Of a stretch of 64,000 nucleotides of DNA, positions 40,249-49,520 are shown one piece after another. This stretch comes from Vibrio sp. 99-8-1. Its GTDB lineage: Bacteria; Pseudomonadota; Gammaproteobacteria; Enterobacterales; Vibrionaceae. A program made the translations under genes and the position numbers. Under the pieces are notes generated by a model. That model was not told where the DNA came from and did not search any database. It saw only the letters and a program-made list of their open reading frames with translations. Position 1 is the first letter of the stretch. The number at the start of each line of letters is the position of its first letter. The stretch is taken from NCBI RefSeq assembly GCF_013114595.1, contig NZ_VTXE01000015.1, positions 62,001-126,000 on the forward strand. Direction: 5' to 3'.

Positions 40249-41499
40249 ATGTTCAGGATTCTGTGTTTATTGATTTTTATTTTCGCCACGCCATTGAGTT
40301 GGTCGCAAACAGAATCCACCATGTCATTGTTGGATAATCGGTTTCGAGTGGACCCAACGGTCGATCAAATATCATTTCTTGTTTATCGTGAGAAACGTTC
40401 ACGATCCGTTGTTCTAGTACGCCCTGACGGTAAAAAATACTACGCTTGGAATCATCCTGAGAATGTCTCTTGGTACGAAGAGAATGGCTTGGACATTATT
40501 TCTATAGAAAACCCGATGCCGGGACCTTGGCAGGCGGTGGGAAAAGTAACCCCAAGAAATAATATAATTGTTCTTTCCAATTTAAAGTTAAGCGTTGATT
40601 CGTTTCCAAATCGCCTATATCACAATGAAAGATTAAAATTTACTGCGCGACTCACCCAAGAGGGAAATCCTTTAGTGTTAAAAGATTTTCTCGATCGCGT
40701 TCGGATGAAAGTCTCTTTTATACGCTATGTTCAAGACACGGAAAACCCAGAACTAACAGAAGAGCCTGAGATCGTATCCCTTGGTACATTTAAGGATGAT
40801 GGCACAGGGTTAGATGAGGTTGCTGGTGATGGCGTATTTACCGTAGAGTTGCCCATTAGCGTGGATGCCGGAAAATATCGTGCACAAATTACGTCTGGTA
40901 ATGGTGTGTTTTTAAGAGCGGTCGAGCAGACAGTGTTAGTTTATCCAACTCCAGTTGAGGTCACTTTTGTTCAATCTCATGAAGAGGGGGTTGACCATTC
41001 CGTGATGATTACAGGCGAGATGGGAATGGTTCTTCCGGGTAGTATTGCCGGACATTTTGAACTCACTTCACCGGGTGATAATAAGGTGGTTGCTGAAACT
41101 TCGGTAGATAAAGATTCTCTAACTACCTCATTGACGATAAAAAATGATATGTCTCCAGGCAAACATGTCTGGAGTGGTAAGATTTATGCGACAGAAGGTG
41201 CAGCGCAACGAGAGTTGATGTTCAATATTGAACAGAGCGCGTTTAGCGTCATGCAAAAATTGGATATTGAGAAATCCACCAAAGAATATCAACGAATTCA
41301 GGAAGAGAAAAAACGCAGGTTAGAGCAAGAGAGAATTACCCGCGACAGAGAAGACGCTAGAATGAAAGGAATGCTAACGATTCTAGTGGGTAATCTGGTC
41401 GTCATTGTTATCGGTCTAATTATCTGGTTTATTATTAGGAAGTTGCGTACTCGCAAAGTGACGCTGCCAGAAATGCAGTTAACCCCTCCTCCTAAGTAA
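40249..41499 (+). CDS. TIGR03503 family exported, membrane-anchored protein
   Basis: A 416-residue protein with a signal peptide (MFRILCLLIFIF, cleavage near SWS-QTE), a periplasmic region of about 340 residues with beta-sandwich-like domains, and a C-terminal membrane helix (about 370-392, MLTILVGNLVVIVIGLIIWF). It has a basic cytosolic tail. Sequence such as DDGTGLDEVAGDGVFTVELP marks the TIGR03503 family of Vibrio and relatives, whose role is unknown. The ATG at 40249 has AGAGGAAG upstream; a frame from 40222 lies in dnaQ and is rejected. It is probably co-transcribed with dnaQ. Confidence 0.85.
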   Translation: MFRILCLLIFIFATPLSWSQTESTMSLLDNRFRVDPTVDQISFLVYREKRSRSVVLVRPDGKKYYAWNHPENVSWYEENGLDIISIENPMPGPWQAVGKVTPRNNIIVLSNLKLSVDSFPNRLYHNERLKFTARLTQEGNPLVLKDFLDRVRMKVSFIRYVQDTENPELTEEPEIVSLGTFKDDGTGLDEVAGDGVFTVELPISVDAGKYRAQITSGNGVFLRAVEQTVLVYPTPVEVTFVQSHEEGVDHSVMITGEMGMVLPGSIAGHFELTSPGDNKVVAETSVDKDSLTTSLTIKNDMSPGKHVWSGKIYATEGAAQRELMFNIEQSAFSVMQKLDIEKSTKEYQRIQEEKKRRLEQERITRDREDARMKGMLTILVGNLVVIVIGLIIWFIIRKLRTRKVTLPEMQLTPPPK

Positions 41500-41531
41500 T
41501 TGATGTGAGCAATATCTTTTTGTTTGATGAA

Positions 41532-41569
41532 ACCCCATTTGATGCTCGACAGCAAAAATCAAATGGGGT
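41532..41569. other. Hairpin between TIGR03503 gene and gmhA
   Basis: ACCCCATTTGAT (41532-41543) pairs perfectly with ATCAAATGGGGT (41558-41569), with a 14-nt loop. There is no T run on the + strand after the stem, so it may be a processing or 3'-protective hairpin and not a strict terminator. Confidence 0.7.
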
Positions 41570-41623
41570 AAAACTCTATGCAGTGCACACACATAGTTTT
41601 TAATAGAATTAGAGAGAAAAATC

Positions 41624-42202
41624 ATGTATCAGGATCTAATACGTTCAGAGTTAAATGAAGCCGCTGAAGTTCTCAATAAATTTCTTAGTGACGATGCCAA
41701 TATTCAGCAGATTGAGTCCGCTGCAAAAATGATTGCGGATTCATTTAAGCAAGGGGGCAAAGTACTCTCTTGCGGTAATGGAGGCTCTCACTGTGACTCC
41801 ATGCATTTTGCGGAAGAGTTGACAGGACGCTATAGAGAGAATCGACCAGGCTATCCGGGTATCGCAATTTCAGATCCAAGCCATCTTTCATGCGTGAGTA
41901 ATGATTTTGGTTACGATTTTGTTTTCTCTCGTTATGTAGAAGCTGTCGGCTCAAAAGGCGATGTATTGTTTGGCTTATCGACATCTGGAAACTCAGGTAA
42001 TATCCTAAAAGCCATTGATGCTGCTAAAGCAAAAGGAATGTCAACCATTGCCTTAACAGGTAAAGATGGTGGAAAAATGGCTGGATTGGCTGACATTGAG
42101 ATACGAGTACCACATTTTGGCTACGCTGATCGTATTCAAGAGATTCATATCAAGATCATTCATATCATTATTCAGCTAATTGAAAAAGAGATGGAAAAAT
42201 AA
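41624..42202 (+). CDS. gmhA: Sedoheptulose 7-phosphate isomerase
   Basis: GmhA (LpcA) makes D-glycero-D-manno-heptose 7-phosphate, the first step to the heptose of the lipopolysaccharide core. The 192-residue SIS-domain protein shows [27 protein letters not shown] and [11 protein letters not shown] (sugar-phosphate loop). The zinc-site Glu and His residues lie in AEELT and [21 protein letters not shown] precedes the ATG. It is next to yafJ, as in E. coli. Confidence 0.97.
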   Translation: MYQDLIRSELNEAAEVLNKFLSDDANIQQIESAAKMIADSFKQGGKVLSCGNGGSHCDSMHFAEELTGRYRENRPGYPGIAISDPSHLSCVSNDFGYDFVFSRYVEAVGSKGDVLFGLSTSGNSGNILKAIDAAKAKGMSTIALTGKDGGKMAGLADIEIRVPHFGYADRIQEIHIKIIHIIIQLIEKEMEK

Positions 42203-42219
42203 AGGGTAAGTGATAGACC

Positions 42220-43065
42220 ATGTGTGAATTGCTCGGCATGAGTGCGAATGTGCCCACCGATATCTGTTTTAGTTTTGCAGGGTTAATGCAACGAGGAGGA
42301 AGAACGGGTCCTCATCGAGATGGCTGGGGGATTACCTTCTATGAAGGAAAAGGCTTTCGTACTTTTAAGGATCCTAATCCTAGCTGCAACTCAAAAATTG
42401 CCGAATTAGTACAAAATTATCCAATAAAAAGTCGCTCTGTGATTAGTCATATCCGGCAAGCTAATCGTGGCGGTGTGAATTTAGAGAATACTCATCCTTT
42501 CACAAGAGAGCTGTGGGGGCGTTATTGGACTTTTGCTCACAATGGCCAACTTACGGATTATGAAAGCTTGGCAACAGGCAGACATCGTCCGGTTGGCAAT
42601 ACCGATAGTGAGCTGGCATTTTGCTGGCTTCTCAATCAGCTAGAAGAGAGATACCCGGAGCCACCACAAGATCTTTGTGGCATGTTTCAGTACGTGGCAG
42701 AGTGCTGCGAACAACTGAAAAGGCTGGGTGTCTTTAACATGCTGTTGAGTGATGGTGAGTATGTAATGACATTTTGCACCAATCATCTTTATTGGATCAC
42801 TAGAAGAGCTCCTTTCGGCAAAGCGAGCTTGATTGATGAAGATATGACGGTGAACTTTCAGGAAGAGACAACGCCAGATGATGTTGTTTCTGTTGTGGCA
42901 ACTCAGCCTCTGACTGATAATGAAAATTGGCGACGAATGAAGCCGGGAGAGTATAATCTTTTCCACTTTGGTGAAGTCATTGATTGTAATAAAGAGAGCT
43001 TACAGCATATTGAATATGCAGAAGCGAAACCCAAATCTCAGGCGCCAACGGCACCATTAGAGTAG
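42220..43065 (+). CDS. yafJ: Class II glutamine amidotransferase, YafJ family
   Basis: A 281-residue protein with an N-terminal nucleophile cysteine (C2 in MCELLGMSAN) and the class II amidotransferase block: SRSVISHIRQANRG, NTHPFTRELWGRYWTFAHNGQL and NTDSELAFCWLL. The family includes E. coli YafJ, and related enzymes deglycate or release gamma-glutamyl groups, but the substrate here is unknown. It is 17 nt downstream of gmhA and likely in the same operon. Confidence 0.92.
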   Translation: MCELLGMSANVPTDICFSFAGLMQRGGRTGPHRDGWGITFYEGKGFRTFKDPNPSCNSKIAELVQNYPIKSRSVISHIRQANRGGVNLENTHPFTRELWGRYWTFAHNGQLTDYESLATGRHRPVGNTDSELAFCWLLNQLEERYPEPPQDLCGMFQYVAECCEQLKRLGVFNMLLSDGEYVMTFCTNHLYWITRRAPFGKASLIDEDMTVNFQEETTPDDVVSVVATQPLTDNENWRRMKPGEYNLFHFGEVIDCNKESLQHIEYAEAKPKSQAPTAPLE

Positions 43066-43084
43066 GTTTTATTCTTTTATCACT

Positions 43085-43131
43085 AAAAAAATAACGCTTA
43101 TAATTGGACGAAACATCCATTTATAGGCGTT
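43085..43131 (-). terminator. Terminator of the purMN operon
   Basis: On the minus strand a 16-bp stem (43116-43131 pairing with 43093-43108, 14 of 16 matches) is followed by a run of seven T (complement of 43085-43091). It lies 42 nt after the purN stop. It could also slow yafJ transcripts from the other side. Confidence 0.8.
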
Positions 43132-43173
43132 AAAGATTCGTTTCAAGCAACGGATTGAGAGACGGTTAATTCG

Positions 43174-43818
43174 CTAATCTGCGGCGTAACCGTTAACAGC
43201 TAACTGCTCACCATCCAAAACCGCATCCCCCTCTTGCATGGAAAGCCTGCCGGCTAAATACCACTGTATCGTTAAAGGGTAAATACTGTGCTCTTGCACT
43301 TGGATACGTTGCTGTAACGTGTCGATATCATCGTCAGCAAATACCGGTACTTTGGCTTGTAAAATGACAGGGCCACCGTCTAACTCTTCGGTGACAAAGT
43401 GAACACTGGTTCCATGTTCTTTATCACCCGCTTCGATGGCTCTTTGATGAGTGTGTAACCCAGGGTATTTAGGCAGTAATGAGGGGTGAATGTTGAGCAT
43501 TTTTCCACGATAGTGGCGCACAAATTCACTACTTAATATACGCATATAACCCGCCAGAATGATTACGTCGGGGTTATAGCTGTCAATCTGCTGCATCAGT
43601 TGTTGATCATATGCTTCACGAGACTCACACCCTTTGTTATCAACAAAGTGAGCGTCAATATTTGCCTGCTTTGCTCGTTTCAATCCGTAAGCGTCTCGAC
43701 GATTAGAAAACACTGCAGTAACTTGGCCGAGTGAGTCCGAGGCATCAACATTAAACGTATCGATAATAGCTTGTAAATTACTGCCGTTACCGGAGATTAA
43801 CACCACAATATTCTGCAT
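43174..43818 (-). CDS. purN: Phosphoribosylglycinamide formyltransferase (GART, folate-dependent)
   Basis: PurN transfers a formyl group from 10-formyl-tetrahydrofolate to GAR, the third step of purine synthesis. Of 214 residues, the substrate loop is SGNGSNLQAIID. The catalytic His is in NIHPSLLPKYPG, with HGTSVHFVTEELDGGPV providing the Asp. It follows purM by 38 nt in the conserved purMN order. Confidence 0.96.
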   Translation of the reverse strand: MQNIVVLISGNGSNLQAIIDTFNVDASDSLGQVTAVFSNRRDAYGLKRAKQANIDAHFVDNKGCESREAYDQQLMQQIDSYNPDVIILAGYMRILSSEFVRHYRGKMLNIHPSLLPKYPGLHTHQRAIEAGDKEHGTSVHFVTEELDGGPVILQAKVPVFADDDIDTLQQRIQVQEHSIYPLTIQWYLAGRLSMQEGDAVLDGEQLAVNGYAAD

Positions 43819-43856
43819 ATACTACACTACCTTAATTCGGGGTATCTATCATCACT

Positions 43857-44897
43857 CTACTTGATTTCGACTTGTTCTTCACCTTCATCTGCATCGGCAA
43901 TGGAACCTATTACCCATGCGTTCTCTCCCTCAGCATTGAGCAATTGAACGGCCTTATCTGCTTGCTGTTGAGGAAGTGCGATCACCAAACCGACACCACA
44001 GTTAAATGTGCGATACATTTCAAACGTATCAACATTGCCTTTCTCTTGTAACCAGTTGAAGATGTCAGGCCATTGCCAGCTATTTTTATCAATCACAGCT
44101 TTGCTGCCTTGCGGTAATACTCTCGGAATATTTTCCCAGAAACCGCCACCAGTAATGTGTGAGATAGCATGAATATCATGCTGCTCGATTAACTTAAGCG
44201 CCGATTTTATGTAGATTTTGGTGGGTTCTAAAAGCAGTTCACCAATTGTTTTACCATTCAGCTCTTCATCGAGGTTTGCATTCGATACTTGTAGAATTTT
44301 GCGGATAAGTGAGTAGCCATTTGAGTGAGGGCCACTTGAACCTACGGCGATTAAGGTATCACCACAAGCGACTTTGCTTCCATCAATAACGTCGGCTTTC
44401 TCTACTACGCCAACACAGAAACCTGCGACATCATAGTCTTCACCTTCATACATCCCAGGCATTTCTGCGGTTTCACCACCAATAAGGGCACATCCAGATT
44501 GGATACATCCTTCACCAATACCGGTCACTACATCGGCAGCTGTGTCTACATCCAGTTTACCTGTTGCGTAGTAATCTAGAAAAAACAGAGGCTCAGCACC
44601 TTGAACAATCAAGTCGTTCACACACATAGCGACTAAATCAATGCCTATGGTATCGTGCTTTTTCATATCCAGCGCTAGTCGAAGTTTCGTTCCTACGCCA
44701 TCGGTACCAGATACCAGTAAAGGTTGTTTATACTTAGTTGGCAGTTCACACAATGCACCAAATCCACCAAGCCCACCCATTACCTCTGGACGGCGCGTGC
44801 GTTTTACCACACCTTTAATTCGGTCAACTAAAGCGTTACCTGCGTCTATATCTACACCGGCGTCTTTGTAACTTAAAGAAGATTTATTGGCACTCAC
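43857..44897 (-). CDS. purM: Phosphoribosylformylglycinamidine cyclo-ligase (AIR synthetase)
   Basis: PurM closes the imidazole ring to form aminoimidazole ribonucleotide, the fifth step of purine synthesis. The 346-residue ATP-dependent enzyme starts with [14 protein letters not shown] and has [36 protein letters not shown] and [15 protein letters not shown]. The start is GTG at 44897, with GAGG ending 8 nt upstream. Transcription is probably repressed by PurR, whose box lies 67-82 nt upstream of the start codon. Confidence 0.97.
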   Translation of the reverse strand: MSANKSSLSYKDAGVDIDAGNALVDRIKGVVKRTRRPEVMGGLGGFGALCELPTKYKQPLLVSGTDGVGTKLRLALDMKKHDTIGIDLVAMCVNDLIVQGAEPLFFLDYYATGKLDVDTAADVVTGIGEGCIQSGCALIGGETAEMPGMYEGEDYDVAGFCVGVVEKADVIDGSKVACGDTLIAVGSSGPHSNGYSLIRKILQVSNANLDEELNGKTIGELLLEPTKIYIKSALKLIEQHDIHAISHITGGGFWENIPRVLPQGSKAVIDKNSWQWPDIFNWLQEKGNVDTFEMYRTFNCGVGLVIALPQQQADKAVQLLNAEGENAWVIGSIADADEGEEQVEIK

Positions 44898-44963
44898 GGG
44901 ATGTCCTCGTCATGTCATTTAAGATGTGAAAGTCGGCGCTATTCTAACCGAGATACAGCAAGA

Positions 44964-44979
44964 AGGAAAACGTTTGCGC
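44964..44979. promoter_or_regulatory. PurR operator of purMN
   Basis: AGGAAAACGTTTGCGC (44964-44979) matches the 16-bp PurR consensus (ACGCAAACGTTTTCCT read on the other strand) at all but one base. On the minus strand a -10 TAGAAT lies at 44948-44943 and the box overlaps the place of the -35, so repressor binding would block purM transcription. Confidence 0.85.
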
Positions 44980-45004
44980 AACAAAAAATATCTGTAAGAT
45001 TTTC

Positions 45005-45033
45005 TCGGCAAAAACAATAAAAAACCGTATAAT
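45005..45033 (+). promoter_or_regulatory. upp promoter
   Basis: A consensus -10 TATAAT (45028-45033) with a 17-bp spacer to TCGGCA (45005-45010). The predicted start near 45040 gives a short leader before upp. Confidence 0.72.
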
Positions 45034-45067
45034 CACAAGGTTTATTTAAATATTGCCGGAGATGAAA

Positions 45068-45694
45068 ATGAAAGTTGTTGAAGTAATGCACCCATTGGTT
45101 AAACACAAAGTAGGTTTAATGCGCGAAGGGGACATCAGCACTAAGCGTTTTCGTGAGTTAGCTACTGAAGTTGGTAGCTTGTTAACTTACGAAGCAACCT
45201 CAGACTTTGAGACTGAAAAAGTGACAATTGAAGGTTGGGATGGTCCGGTTGAGGTTGATCAGATCAAAGGCAAGAAAGTGACTGTGGTGCCAATTCTTCG
45301 TGCTGGTTTAGGTATGATGGATGGTGTGTTGGAACATGTACCAAGTGCTCGTATTAGCGTTGTTGGTATTTATCGTGATGAAGAGACATTAGAGCCGATT
45401 CCATACTTTAATAAGTTGGCATCAAATATTGATGAGCGTATTGCGCTGGTTGTCGATCCTATGTTGGCGACGGGTGGTTCGATGATCGCTACGATAGATC
45501 TGCTAAAAGATAAAGGTTGTAAGTACATCAAGGTATTGGTTTTAGTTTCTGCACCTGAAGGTATTGCCGCTCTTGAGAAAGCACATCCTGATGTTGAGTT
45601 ATATACGGCTGCAATTGATGAAAAGCTAAATGATAAAGGTTACATTGTTCCTGGTTTAGGGGACGCTGGTGACAAGATTTTTGGTACAAAATAA
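45068..45694 (+). CDS. upp: Uracil phosphoribosyltransferase
   Basis: Upp salvages uracil by joining it to PRPP to make UMP. It has 208 residues from the ATG at 45068, as in E. coli, and starts [20 protein letters not shown]. The PRPP-binding loop is [10 protein letters not shown], and the C-terminal [17 protein letters not shown] binds uracil. GGAG at 45058-45061 lies 6 nt upstream, which decides this start against TTG 45053 and ATG 45062. It converges with uraA, the uracil importer. Confidence 0.97.
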   Translation: MKVVEVMHPLVKHKVGLMREGDISTKRFRELATEVGSLLTYEATSDFETEKVTIEGWDGPVEVDQIKGKKVTVVPILRAGLGMMDGVLEHVPSARISVVGIYRDEETLEPIPYFNKLASNIDERIALVVDPMLATGGSMIATIDLLKDKGCKYIKVLVLVSAPEGIAALEKAHPDVELYTAAIDEKLNDKGYIVPGLGDAGDKIFGTK

Positions 45695-45790
45695 ACGTTA
45701 ATTAACGTCCAGTGAGAGTTATTTTACTCAATTTAGTCAGGTAAGTAGAGGCTTGATAAAGTAGAAACATTGGAACGGTTTAATAAAAAA

Positions 45791-45828
45791 ATAGCGGCGG
45801 ATGTGTAAAGCATCCGCCGCTATTTTTT
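45791..45828. terminator. Bidirectional terminator between upp and uraA
   Basis: ATAGCGGCGGATG (45791-45803) pairs perfectly with CATCCGCCGCTAT (45811-45823), with a run of T after it and a run of A before it, so it serves both converging genes. Confidence 0.95.
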
Positions 45829-45882
45829 TGCTATTTAAACGACTTGCTAACAAATTGACTCTGATAGCATGCCGCTTGGATA

Positions 45883-47133
45883 TTATGCTTGTTCTTCTTC
45901 AATTTGAGCATTATCCACAACATGGTTTTCACCAAGGTCATTTGGTAATACTAGATTAAGCACAATAGCGACGATACCGCATAGGCTTACGCCTTGTAAG
46001 CTGAACTCACCGATACCAAATGCCATACCACCAATACCAAATACTAGCGTAACAGCAACAATAGCTAAATTACGGGATTTATGTAGATCAACATTGTTTT
46101 TGATTAAGGTATTTAGACCAACGGTAGCGATTGAGCCGAACAGCAGAATCATAATGCCGCCCATAACAGGTACAGGGATAGTTTGCAGTATTGCTCCAAG
46201 CTTACCGACTAATGCAAGAACAATGGCGGTAACCGCAGCCCACGTCATGATGGCAGGGTTATAAGCTTTGGTTAACATAACAGCGCCGGTTACTTCACTG
46301 TAAGTGGTGTTAGGTGGCGCACCCAACATTGAGGCAGCCATGGTTGCGACACCATCACCTGTGATTGTGCGGTGAAGGCCTGGTTTTTTCAGGTAATCTT
46401 TTCCAGTTACGCTGGATATCGCCAGCATATCCCCAACGTGTTCAACGGCTGGAGCAATAGCGACTGGGATCATAAAGAGGATGGCATTAATGTTGAACTC
46501 TGGTGCGGTGAAGTTAGGTAGTGCAAACCATGCGGCATTGCTTACCGGTGAAAAATCAACGACACCAAACATAAGGCTTAAAAGGTAACCGACAGTAATG
46601 CCACCAAAAATAGGCAGTAACTTCATGAAACCTTTTGCAAACACACTAATCGCGATAGTAGCAATTAATGAGAGACTAGAAATCCACAGTGCGTGATCGG
46701 CGTTGATTAGTTGTACTGCACCATCTCCGGTTTTACCAAGAGCCATGTTTACTGCCACAGGAGCAAGACCTAAACCGATAACCATAATGACCGGGCCTAC
46801 CACAACAGGTGGAAGTAACTTATGAATAACTTCAACACCTTTGGCTTTTATTAGAGCACCGAGCAATACATAAACAAAGCCCGCAGCCATTAGGCCACCC
46901 ATGGTACTGGCAATACCCCAAGTTTGGACACCGAACATGATAGGAGCTATAAAAGCGAAAGAAGAAGCAAGGAAGATAGGAACAGAGCGTCGAGTAATAA
47001 GTTGAAAGAGAAGGGTTCCGAGGCCAGCGCCAAATAGTGCAACATTAGGGTCCAGTCCAGTGAGTAGCGGCACTAGAACAAGTGCACCAAATGCAACGAA
47101 GAGCATTTGAGTACCCTGAAGTATGTTAGTCAT
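45883..47133 (-). CDS. uraA: Uracil permease
   Basis: UraA is an inner-membrane uracil:proton symporter of the NCS2 family. The 416-residue protein has about 14 membrane segments. The family blocks seen are GLDPNVALFGAGLGTL, AIAPAVEHVGDM (the substrate Glu) and GAPPNTTYSEVTGAV. The ATG at 47133 is used because AAGGA sits 7 nt upstream; a frame from 47157 adds eight residues without support. A CRP site lies upstream. It works with Upp, which traps the imported uracil. Confidence 0.95.
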   Translation of the reverse strand: MTNILQGTQMLFVAFGALVLVPLLTGLDPNVALFGAGLGTLLFQLITRRSVPIFLASSFAFIAPIMFGVQTWGIASTMGGLMAAGFVYVLLGALIKAKGVEVIHKLLPPVVVGPVIMVIGLGLAPVAVNMALGKTGDGAVQLINADHALWISSLSLIATIAISVFAKGFMKLLPIFGGITVGYLLSLMFGVVDFSPVSNAAWFALPNFTAPEFNINAILFMIPVAIAPAVEHVGDMLAISSVTGKDYLKKPGLHRTITGDGVATMAASMLGAPPNTTYSEVTGAVMLTKAYNPAIMTWAAVTAIVLALVGKLGAILQTIPVPVMGGIMILLFGSIATVGLNTLIKNNVDLHKSRNLAIVAVTLVFGIGGMAFGIGEFSLQGVSLCGIVAIVLNLVLPNDLGENHVVDNAQIEEEQA

Positions 47134-47172
47134 TAATCCATCCTTTAAGAAGTGCAAAACAAAATTCGCAGG

Positions 47173-47178
47173 ATTCTA
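47173..47178 (-). promoter_or_regulatory. -10 element of the predicted uraA promoter
   Basis: Read on the minus strand, TAGAAT (47178-47173) fits a -10 for uraA, giving a start near 47166. No good -35 is visible, which suits an activator-dependent promoter with CRP bound at about -62. Confidence 0.5.
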
Positions 47179-47220
47179 CCACCAATGTAATCGATTGCCT
47201 TATCATTTCTGATTTGCTAG

Positions 47221-47236
47221 TGTGATAAAGATCACA
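47221..47236. promoter_or_regulatory. CRP (cAMP receptor protein) binding site
   Basis: TGTGATAAAGATCACA (47221-47236) has both perfect half-sites TGTGA and TCACA with a 6-bp spacer. Its centre is about 62 bp from the predicted uraA start, the class I CRP position. The divergent DUF2066 gene begins 178 bp to the right, so uraA is the more likely target. Confidence 0.82.
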
Positions 47237-47413
47237 TTTAAAAATGCAAGTATTAGCAAAGATAAAAGATGAAAATGGTAATCATAACCATGAGAAATTC
47301 GCGGTGTGCTATTTTATGTCCAATTTCTACCATAACTGAATCAGTTGACCTTGCTCCTATAGCAAGAGTTGCTTATCATCGCTATTCACTATCAATATAT
47401 TATTAGGGTCAGT

Positions 47414-48649
47414 ATGCGCCATCTCGCTATTTTCTTAATGGGACTACTTGTTTTACCTGTTTATGCCGCCGTCAAAGTAGATGTGTATCGAACAGAGGTT
47501 GTTCTGGATGAAAATGATGTTGATACAGAAAAGGCAGCAAAAGCTGCTGGTTTTCAACAAGTCATTATTAAAGCGTCTGGTGATAAAAACTCAGCGTCTA
47601 ATCCGGTAGTGTTAAAAGCATCACGTCAGAGTAGCCAGTATCTTACTCAGATCAGTTATGGTGAGCATCTTGGCGGCAAAACTTTAAAGATGTTGTTTAA
47701 TCCTCCTCAGATTCAGTCGCTATTAATGCAAGCTGAATTACCTTTTTGGTCTGATGTTCGTTCAAACCTAGTGGTTTGGATTGTTGAAGAGTCTCAATAC
47801 CAACGTGCGATACTGTGGGAGCAATCTGGCAGTAGTGCGATGAACCAGTTTAAGTATTTTGCTGATTTGAGAGGGCTGCCAGTAACTATTCCGGTGGGAG
47901 ATATTGATGATGTGGTCAGTATCACCGCTCCAGAGTTGTGGGGTGGTTTTGTTTCACCGATTAGTATGGCTAGCCAAAGATATAATGGAGATGCTGTGCT
48001 GGTGGTAAGAATTCAGCAATCTGCCAGTCAAAGTACAATTCGTTGGACTCTTTATGATGAGAAACCCGCGTTTATGGAAGAGTCTAAGCGTCAACCGCTA
48101 TCTGGCTTTTCTCGGGGGGAAACTCATGTTGCACTAGAACAAGTTGTTGATGAAGTGAGTAATTATTACGCAGAAAAAAGCGCCGTGAGAAACTCTGGAG
48201 AATTAACGGGTACAGTGGATGTGCAGTTTATTAATATCACCTCATCAAACCGCTTTTTCACGTTAGAGAAATTACTGAAAGAGAAGAACTCAGTTGCCAG
48301 TTTAAGTGTGCAGAAAGTAGTAGGGAATGAAGTTACATTTACGGTGAATTTATTAAGCTCTATTGAAGAGTTTGAAGCTGAGTTGCTACAGAGTGACAAT
48401 ATAGAGAAATTTGAAATAGATACGTTGCCTTCTGTTGGTTCGAGTATTGATGTAAATAGTGATGTAACACAATCTGGCGATATGCTTGTTGCGGAGCAGG
48501 GCGTTGACGAGGTATCTGTTCAACCCGTTCAGGTTGATAATAACGTATCTCAACCCGTCGTTGAGGAGACGTCAATGGATGTTGATTCAGGTTTGGTCAA
48601 TGAAGATGTAACGGCGAATAAACCGATTGTTTTTGAATGGATAGATTAA
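47414..48649 (+). CDS. DUF2066 domain-containing exported protein
   Basis: A 411-residue protein with a signal peptide (MRHLAIFLMGLLVLPVYA-AVKV) and the DUF2066 domain over about residues 20-300: VDVYRTEVVLDEN, SYGEHLGGKTLKMLFNPPQIQSLL and LPFWSDVRSNLVVWIVEE. The C-terminal 70 residues are acidic and low complexity. The family is periplasmic and of unknown function. The ATG at 47414 is used since it heads the signal peptide; an upstream start at 47369 would precede it. Confidence 0.85.
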   Translation: MRHLAIFLMGLLVLPVYAAVKVDVYRTEVVLDENDVDTEKAAKAAGFQQVIIKASGDKNSASNPVVLKASRQSSQYLTQISYGEHLGGKTLKMLFNPPQIQSLLMQAELPFWSDVRSNLVVWIVEESQYQRAILWEQSGSSAMNQFKYFADLRGLPVTIPVGDIDDVVSITAPELWGGFVSPISMASQRYNGDAVLVVRIQQSASQSTIRWTLYDEKPAFMEESKRQPLSGFSRGETHVALEQVVDEVSNYYAEKSAVRNSGELTGTVDVQFINITSSNRFFTLEKLLKEKNSVASLSVQKVVGNEVTFTVNLLSSIEEFEAELLQSDNIEKFEIDTLPSVGSSIDVNSDVTQSGDMLVAEQGVDEVSVQPVQVDNNVSQPVVEETSMDVDSGLVNEDVTANKPIVFEWID

Positions 48650-48652
48650 TAG

Positions 48653-48684
48653 AGAAAGAGCCGCAATAGCGGCTCTTTCTTTAG
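48653..48684. terminator. Terminator between the DUF2066 and DUF2069 genes
   Basis: AGAAAGAGCCGC (48653-48664) pairs perfectly with GCGGCTCTTTCT (48669-48680) around a 4-nt loop, followed by TT. It can serve both converging genes. Confidence 0.85.
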
Positions 48685-48690
48685 AGATGG

Positions 48691-49122
48691 TTATTTTTTC
48701 TCGGCGTAACTCGCTTTCTCTTGCTTTTCTACTTCTGATAGTTTGGTTAGCTTGAGACCAAGTTCTCTACCTCGACTCCTTGCATAAAGGATATTGCCGA
48801 CAAAAGCGATACAAGTTAACAGTAACTCCACTAACGCTAGCCAGCGCTCACCTTGATCAACATATAATATTGTTAACGAGTGTAAAAAGTAGAGCATCAA
48901 TACAAAGTTAGCCCAAGCGTGAGTATACGCTTTACCCGTTAATATACCACGCAGTGGAAACAGCAGTGGTATACACCATGCAATGGCGGTGGTGTAAGGG
49001 TTTACGTGTGGGTGTGGGGATATGAAAATTTGCCACAACGCGACCCAACTGAATAGCGATAAATAACCAATTAATGCTAGGTATCTAAATTGTTGGGTTC
49101 GGTTGTTATCCAATTGTTCCAT
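48691..49122 (-). CDS. DUF2069 family membrane protein
   Basis: A 143-residue inner-membrane protein with four helices and short loops, ending in a charged tail. The block LPLRGILTGKAYTHAWANFVLMLYFLHS-like sequence (about residues 55-85) marks DUF2069. The function is unknown. It is the last gene of the bepA-arsC-DUF2069 operon, 11 nt after the reductase gene; the association with bepA is common. Confidence 0.87.
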   Translation of the reverse strand: MEQLDNNRTQQFRYLALIGYLSLFSWVALWQIFISPHPHVNPYTTAIAWCIPLLFPLRGILTGKAYTHAWANFVLMLYFLHSLTILYVDQGERWLALVELLLTCIAFVGNILYARSRGRELGLKLTKLSEVEKQEKASYAEKK

Positions 49123-49133
49123 AACATTTCCTA

Positions 49134-49484
49134 CTAAAGTATCTCTAACACTTGCTCAGGTGGGCGACCATGTTTTGCTTGACCATTTGCCACCACAATA
49201 GGTCTTTCAATTAGCTTGGCATTATTTGCCATAGCGATAAAAAGCTGTTCATCACTGAGTGAGCTGTCCGCTAAATTCAACTCCTTATATAATGCTTCTT
49301 TGGTACGCATCATATCTCTGACTGAAGTCAATTTGAGTTGGCTATATAACTCTTTTAATGTCTCTACTGAAAGTGTTTCATCCAAATATTTTACTATTTT
49401 AGGCTGAATGCCTTTCTCTTCTAATAGCTGTAAGGTCTGGCGGCTTTTTGAGCATCTCGGGTTGTGATAAATCACGACTTCCAT
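49134..49484 (-). CDS. arsC: Glutaredoxin-dependent arsenate reductase family protein (YfgD-like)
   Basis: A 116-residue thioredoxin-fold protein with the single catalytic cysteine C11 in HNPRCSKSRQTLQLL. The arginines of the ArsC family (RDMMR, ERPIVV) are also present. Family members reduce arsenate with glutathione and glutaredoxin. The genomic place next to bepA matches E. coli yfgD, whose real role is not firmly known, so arsenate reduction is an inference. Confidence 0.9.
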   Translation of the reverse strand: MEVVIYHNPRCSKSRQTLQLLEEKGIQPKIVKYLDETLSVETLKELYSQLKLTSVRDMMRTKEALYKELNLADSSLSDEQLFIAMANNAKLIERPIVVANGQAKHGRPPEQVLEIL

Positions 49485-49520
49485 GGTTTTCTCCTTGAGT
49501 AACCGTTTAGTTCCACGGTT

